A DNA stretch of 64,000 nt, from NCBI GenBank assembly GCA_036346255.1, contig CM070617.1, positions 23,301,080 through 23,365,079 of the forward strand. Direction: 5' to 3'. Below the pieces are notes generated by a model. The model saw only the letters and a program-made list of their open reading frames with translations. It was not told the DNA's origin and made no database searches. Every line of letters begins with the position of its first letter. The stretch's first letter is position 1. The position numbers and the translations under genes were made by a program. Shown here piece by piece: positions 58,110 through 64,000 of this stretch. Source of the DNA: Ampelocalamus luodianensis. Lineage: Eukaryota; Streptophyta; Magnoliopsida; Poales; Poaceae.

Positions 58110-60415
58110 ATAATTATGATTGAACGTGTGCATTACATCAAACATTAAGATGCCTCTTGATATGGACAACTACCACCCCTTCATGCGTTATATAAGGAGT
58201 AAAATCGGTGGACAAATGATCATTAGATTCGAAAAAGACAACAAGAGACAAAACTCATCAAACCTTAGTTTCAGTGACTTCCTCCCTGTTGTAAACATAA
58301 TCAATACGATAACACAGGAGTAGGGTTATTATTCTCTTAGAAGAAGGCCTGAGCCTGTATAAAATACTCGACTCTTTTTCTGTGTGATTTCACTCTATGA
58401 GAGCCCCAACATTTATTTATAAGATCGATACTAAACCATCGACAATGAATAAATATAATTTGAAATAAAAATAGCAATCAGATTTGTATATGAATTCTAA
58501 AAAAATAATTAAAATTTGGAATAAAAAATAAAAGTAATTTTGTAATTTGATTTGTATACAAACTTTAATAAAAATAAAAGTTATAACGAGAATAACACGA
58601 ATGATGTTGGAGGAGAACATGAAAGAGTGCAATGTCGTCGATTTGTTCTGTAAGAAGACATTTACGTACAGGGAAACGGAGAACCGAGGCGACGGTGACG
58701 GAGATGAGGATAATATTGTGTTGCTCATAGTCACCTTAGTCATTCAACGAGAACAATGTCGTATTGCTCGCCGGAGCCGTTGAAGAGAAATGCCAGAGTC
58801 GAAGGAGTCAATGGTTGTGACGACAAGTGGTGAGTGTCAGTGTTGTGGAAGAAGTTAGTGATCAAAGATGCTCGATGATGTGGAAGTCTTGTAGAGTGGA
58901 GATGAAACTTTGCATTGAAGATGAGCTATGGACAATATAGGACCATTGGGTAGTTAGGAGCGCTCCATCGCTGGTGAGGAGCACAACGTCACCGACGATA
59001 GTGAGAAGATTCTCTATATCATTAGATAGCAACTAAAGCAGACACATCGGCATTAGTAAAGATGGTAGGTTGCCACGGTTAGTGAGGAAGCCACATCCTT
59101 GAGTTGGCCAACATCGAATAAAAAAAACAACTAACACGTGAGAATAGGATATCGAACATGTATAACATCATGCATGCATATATACATGCATGCATCAATA
59201 CGAATAACAACACGGGCGTACAAAAGCAAGATGAACAAAGAACTCATAGTAGAGATGACACAACCTTAGGGAATAGACTTGGTGCCACCAGAGAGCGTGA
59301 CGAGTGTTCACAGCAGGGATCGACAACGATTGCACTTGTATGCGTGTTGATGTTGCAATGATCAACATTAATCAATGATTAGAGGGAAGTAGAAGATAAC
59401 TATATGGTAGAGTATTGTATTAGAAGGGATAGCATCTGGGAGAGATCATTAAGAATTGGACTTGCTATGGGAGGTTGAAGTAGTAAAACTGTGGTGGCGA
59501 GAAGAGATAAAAAACACATGGTTCGGTGGGGCAGTCAATGTATGAGGAAAGATAAGTTCAAAGTAGGTTACCCATAGTGCATCGGTGTATATATGATCAA
59601 GGTAATTTAATACCTATAAACCAATAAGTTAATTTATCGTACACATAATCAGTGTATTTTTTGAGATTAAATAGATGTACATGCATGCATACATGTTGAA
59701 ATAGAGTAACTAATGAGGAAGAACAGGGGCATATAGCTACATGATTCATGCATGATGGAGATTGGTTACGTTTATAAGAACCTAAATAATTTATTATGCT
59801 TAATGATTTTCTTCCATCAATACTCATACTTCAATTATGTTTCTCAAGTTGTATTTTTTTTCAAGCGTCTATTGCCATTTCTAATGTTTATAATGTCTTA
59901 AAAATCTAAATATCCTACAAGATACGTAAATATATTATCAAGCATCTAAGTTATATCATTTGATACGACAAACTTTGAAACAAATATAGTTGCGTAAATG
60001 CGCAGACCACCATGCTAGTTGATATAGATGTTAATGTATAATGGGGTATTAAAGTATCACGTAAATGGGCAGGGCTGAAATAGGATATGTACACAGCAGA
60101 TATCTGAACCCCTAAATATCCGAATAATCCGGATCCGTATTCGTATTCGACAAATAGTGAGCTACCAAATCTTTATTCTTTTCCGGGGGAAATTCGTATT
60201 CGTTTTTGGTCTGATACTATCCGATAAATATCTGAGCCGATAGAATCTGTATTCGAAAATAGTCTAGATCGATCGAAAACTTTCCGAGCCGTTTTCATCC
60301 ATATTTAAAAGAGTCGGTCAACCTGTGGAGCGTGGACTGGTAGTTGGTAGAAAACCAGAACTAGACGGTCCATTTTGCAAGGGAAACATTGGTGGTAGAG
60401 GTGTAATCGGAGCGG
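58110..60415. other. No gene recognised
   Basis: AT-rich sequence with scattered short frames, none with a motif (for example 58120-58323, 58417-58743). GC content rises mildly at 58640-59100 without a long frame. Confidence 0.4.
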
Positions 60416-60885
60416 ATACGGTCGGATATCGCTCATCATGTATCAGCATATTCCGTATTTTTCTCGGAGTCAGACACGGATAGTGTCGGATACCTATTTC
60501 TCAATTTCGTATTCGCTCCGCGAGTCTTCGGTTGGTTGGTCAAATGGATATTATCCTCTTGTTTTGCACTCCTACACAGGACATTAGACGGTTGTGGTGC
60601 AATCAGAGCGAACACGGAGAGACTAATCGCTGCGATATCGAAGAAAAAAACACTCAGTATCCCCTACCTGGTCAGATGCAATAACCCACCTATTTGTTAT
60701 CATGTTCCTAAGTGAAGTCACAATGGTCTTTCTTTATACCACATGATATACGGATACATACGGATGAATATTGCTCATCCTGTATCATATTCTGTATTTT
60801 TTCCTCAGAATCGAAGTCAGACACAGATAATGTCGAATAACTATTTATCTCTTTCATATTCACTTCGCAAACTTTCCATCGGTGG
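60416..60885. repeat. Two diverged direct repeats, about 130 bp each
   Basis: At 60416-60545 and 60745-60885, shared words in the same order are CGGATAC, TATCGCTCATC (or TATTGCTCATCC), TGTATCA, CCGTATTTTT (or CTGTATTTTTT), GTCAGACAC and TTCGTATTCGCT (or TTCATATTCACT). Related ATCCGAAT and CGTATTCG words extend upstream to about 60110. It is probably a tandem piece of a transposon. Confidence 0.55.
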
Positions 60886-62040
60886 AGAATTATCGGCTTG
60901 CCCCCTAATTGGTGGTGTCGTGTTGTCTTAGCTTTTCTACACCTTACCCGGTAAGCATTCCCGTTGCAGGCAGACGGCTACTTCGTAGGGAAATGGACGG
61001 TCCATGTTGCAAATTTTTTTTCCGAGGAAACTGTTGTTCAATTGACGGCCGCGCGTGCACGACGCTGTCCACGGGGAGCTCCGGAGCGCGTAGGTCGACT
61101 ACGCAGTCGCCGCCGGCCCATCGGCGACAGAGAGTTTTTGGGCCGTGGCACTGCAGAAACAAAGTTGGGCAGCGAGCCCCTGCCATCCTGCTGGCCTGCC
61201 AAGGATATTTTTGGGTGTACTGGCCGCGGCCCGTCGTGGACGAGGCGCGCGACGGACAGATGGCCCTACAAACTAGTAGAAAATTATGCGCGTGTTGCGT
61301 TGCCTTGAATTTCATTATGCGGTTCGATCAATCGAAATCGCACAGCTTGCGCACTCGCAAGTACCAGTAGTGACTAGTGTTAGTGTGGTAGCTTCATCTT
61401 CATGGGCAGATATGCCTTTGCATTGCGTATCCAGATTGGTGGACGAGAAGAAGAAGAAAAAAACGAAGGCATAGCGAAACCTGCGTGCAGCTGTGCAAGC
61501 GTGGGACGCGATGCAGGCAGCAGGCTGCAGCTGCATAGAACGCCGCCTCCCGCTTTCCGCTTTCCGCTTTCCGTGGTCTCGTGCACTCGTTTGTCCGCTT
61601 ACACCGTCAATGATTCCTACCGTCTTTCTAGGCTTTCATGGATTATCTTATGAAACCTCCCAACTTCTGCTTCGCCGACGCGATTTAGCCGAGCACTTGC
61701 ATAATAAAGCTCACACACCAACACTGCACACACTGGCATGTCATGATGTAAGCATGTTGGAGATAAGACCTGCCCTGCCGAATAGCCTCCCGTAGTCGCG
61801 TCCATGTAGCATTGACATTTCTTTTATCTGCCTGCCTGCACTTCTCGGCCTCGAGGCTCGTCAAATAATTCTACTGAGCGATGCTTCGCTGTTTCACGTG
61901 TTGCCACTTTTGCCTTCTCCATATAAGCAAGCCTTTGCGTCTCCGGCCTCTCCAGTCCTTATATCAGTTGGTTACCACTGCTCTTGTCCCCCGTGAGATC
62001 GGCAAGCTTGATACAGAGAGCTCATGGCCCATGAGGTGCA
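60886..62040. other. No gene recognised
   Basis: GC-mixed sequence with overlapping frames on both strands (60909-61370, 60944-61315). None shows a domain or a consistent bias. The last 100 bases probably include the promoter of the 62103 gene. Confidence 0.35.
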
Positions 62041-62102
62041 CCTATCTGAGCTTTTCCTAGTTACGGTTCCTATCTGTTTTACACTAACCTTGTTCTGTTT
62101 AG

Positions 62103-62757
62103 CACACAAATTGCTCACAAAGTGTATGGTTCGGAGAGATGGCAGGACGGCTGGCCTCTTGGACTGGGCGCCCTCAACGTGAGAGCTGGAGTGATCGGAA
62201 ACGTCGATGTTTCTGGCTCAGCGTCCTTCAGCACGGCCTTCACTTCCTCTCACTGCGCTTCTTCCTTGACTTCGTCTGATTTCGACACAGAGGTCAGAAT
62301 CGAACCACACCTACCTAATAGAGTGTAAATGTTAATAACATCTTGGCAGTTACAGGTACTGATTGCAATCCAGCAATGACATGGTAGGTCAGTTGCATCT
62401 TGACAGTGCAACTGTACATAGTTAAGAAACATCTGGACATGCGTGTATGTGTGTGGATTTGATCCTTATGCTGCTACTTTGTTGCAGTCGGCCTGGTCTT
62501 TGCCGCGCCGCGGCGGCGGCGGCATGATGCTAGCGAGCCTGATCGGCCTGGTGGACGCCATGGAGAGCCGGCGCCGACGGGGCGCGAGGGCGAGCAGGAG
62601 CGGCAGGCTCAGGGCGTTGCTGCTCTCGCTCTGCCCCCGGAGCCACCTGGAGAACGGCAGCGCCGCGCCGTCGCTCGGCCAGTTCCTCGAGATGGAGAGG
62701 AGAGCTAGTGGCAGCAGTAGCCGTGTCCACAGGATGCTCTCATGGAATCATGCCTGA
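62103..62757 (+). CDS. Small plant-specific protein of unknown function, first exon unresolved
   Basis: Two exons are clear: 62103-62292 (acceptor AG at 62101-62102, donor GAG|GTCAGA) and 62488-62757 (acceptor GCAG, stop TGA). The protein reads IAHKVYGSERWQDGWPLGLGALN, then a serine-rich SASFSTAFTSSHCASSLTSS, SDFDTE at the junction, SLIGLVDAMESRRRR, and a C-terminal SLGQFLEMERRAS motif. Small plant proteins with a serine-rich segment and an SLG-FLE-ER tail exist; the function is unknown to me. The upstream ATG at 62025 (ATGGCCCATGAG|GTGCAC) would join in the wrong phase, so the start is not settled. Strong third-position GC bias supports coding. Confidence 0.7.
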
Positions 62758-63349
62758 CGAACCTGCATGCAGGTGCAGGCAAATTTAGCTCGCGCTGCTG
62801 TGCATTTGCAAATTGCAACAACCAACGGCGCGGGAATAAAGTTTTCTTTTCATTTCTTTTTCCAGATTAGAGTGAACTGGTCTTCGTCTTTAGATGAAAA
62901 CTCGGGTTTTTATCGATCGTGACGTGTCATTCTCATCGATCTCTGCGGTGTTCGTTAGCTCGGTGCAATAGATTTGCCGATAAAAGGAACCCATTTGCTG
63001 TGCGTGGATCAAAGAAAAAAGCATCATATCATGAGAAAAGAAAATTATAGAACAGTGTGTGTAGTTAACCTTCGCGTCGAAACGGAAAATGGTTGGTACT
63101 CAAATACGGCATCCGACCGAGTAAGAGTGTTGTTGGTCCTTATATTTTAACCATATGTAAAGGGGTTCCACCTCTTGCCCTCTCTCTTCCTTGCCACGGG
63201 CCCCCTTTACCAGCCATAGTATTACATCATCTTTTTCTCATTCCTTACTCATCATAACATTCTTTTCTTTCCTCATCATCCTCATTTAAATGTTTTGAGT
63301 TTTGAGAAATAGTTTTGATGCAATATTGTATATGATATAGTGAATACAG
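62758..63349. other. 3' flank of the 62103 gene
   Basis: Probably contains its 3' untranslated region. No other feature recognised. Confidence 0.4.
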
Positions 63350-64000
63350 TTTACAGTTAAAAAATAGCTATATTCATGTTCAAGAGGGTCGCTTGCCTGC
63401 AGAACTGTAGAAGAGGTCGTCGACGAAGAACTCTGGACTAACTACTCCCCTCGGCGTGGGATCGTCCTCTGAAATAAAGCGATAGCACGGACAAGACAAA
63501 ATAAATAGACTGCTGGCTTTGGGTAATACTAGTAGTATAAAGGTTAGTAGAAGTTTTAGTTAAACAAGATATGCCGGCTACTCGCTCAGTTAGCACTCTC
63601 CCGATGCGGCTGACCTACGGTCTAATAACAACAGGATCGATGCCTGACAAGGCATCTACACGCGCCGATTAGATTACTACTAGCGATCACACTAACAACT
63701 TATATCAAAATCTCCAGATACAATTCTACTTCTGCAGAGATTAGCTAAACGCGAACAAAACTAATTATCCTACTCAGGCTACTAGCATTAAACAAATTAA
63801 TCTACCCCTTTTATTCTCCTAAAATTCTTATTACATCTAAACTAGACTTCTAATATAACCCTAATCCTAACCTAATCTCCTCTCTCTCTCTCCTTCCTTT
63901 TTACCCGGCCGACACAACCCCCTCCTCTCTTTTCCCATTTTGCTTCTTCCCCAATCCCTCCAATCCCTAAATCCTCTCCTCACCTCCCTCTTCTTGGCGC
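63350..64000. repeat. Possible repeat or LTR cut by the window edge
   Basis: Sequence such as GTTCAAGAGGGTCGCTTGCCTGCAG resembles the ACTTGCCT segments inside both solo LTRs (about 3350 and 30690), but the rest does not align by eye. It ends in a pyrimidine-rich run. A TAACCCTAATCCTAACC stretch near 63860 is telomere-like by chance. Confidence 0.25.

Noticed and set aside
63850..63880. Telomere repeat
   Set aside because: TAACCCTAATCCTAACC is only a short irregular match, not an array.

Overview
The window is nuclear DNA from a grass (Poaceae, possibly Oryza or a relative; I cannot name the species). The evidence is intron-containing genes with very GC-rich first exons in an AT-rich background, plant-only families (P-class PPR, fasciclin-like arabinogalactan protein, plant O-fucosyltransferase-like protein), LTR retrotransposons primed by initiator tRNA-Met, a tRNA-derived SINE, and MITE-like palindromes.

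Layout. 1-10.1 kb is a degraded Copia element (LTRs near 477 and 9904, broken gag/protease/integrase at 6.8-9.2 kb) that contains a 3.5-kb solo LTR (1821-5330, TSD GAGAG). 11.2-12.5 kb is a single-exon P-class PPR gene on the minus strand. 13.6-23.5 kb is a cluster of mobile DNA: a SINE with 9-bp TSDs, a 1.8-kb non-autonomous LTR element carrying GC-rich cargo (14797-16588), a fold-back MITE, and a complete but coding-defective Copia insertion on the minus strand (17280-23548, TSD TCCAG). A single-exon gene of unknown function sits at 24593-25213. 25.2-35.8 kb is repeat-rich: a second fold-back MITE, a second 3.6-kb solo LTR of the same family as the first (29168-32753, TSD GTTTC), and a tandemly duplicated CHCH-type exon that this LTR interrupts.

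35.8-53.6 kb is the gene-rich part: tRNA-Lys(CTT) on the minus strand; a ten-exon O-fucosyltransferase-family gene (37316-43866) with a frameshift in exon 1 and transposon-like sequence in intron 2; an FLA4/SOS5-type fasciclin-like arabinogalactan protein gene (45524-46789); and a four-exon ENTH-domain gene on the minus strand (53553-52400). 53.6-62.1 kb has no convincing gene but holds diverged LTR fragments, a hairpin-forming tandem array, an (AT)n tract and direct duplications. A small plant-specific gene lies at 62103-62757; its first exon is unresolved. The last kilobase may be the start of another repeat.

The genes do not form a pathway. PPR proteins act on organelle RNA, the O-fucosyltransferase-like protein and FLA4 act in the secretory pathway and cell wall, and the ENTH protein in membrane traffic. 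Exon boundaries were derived by matching reading frame with GT-AG sites; no database was searched. I found no clearly undescribed system. The strongest leads are the frameshifted O-fucosyltransferase exon, the hairpin array at 56.1 kb, the cargo-bearing small LTR element, and the paired giant solo LTRs.
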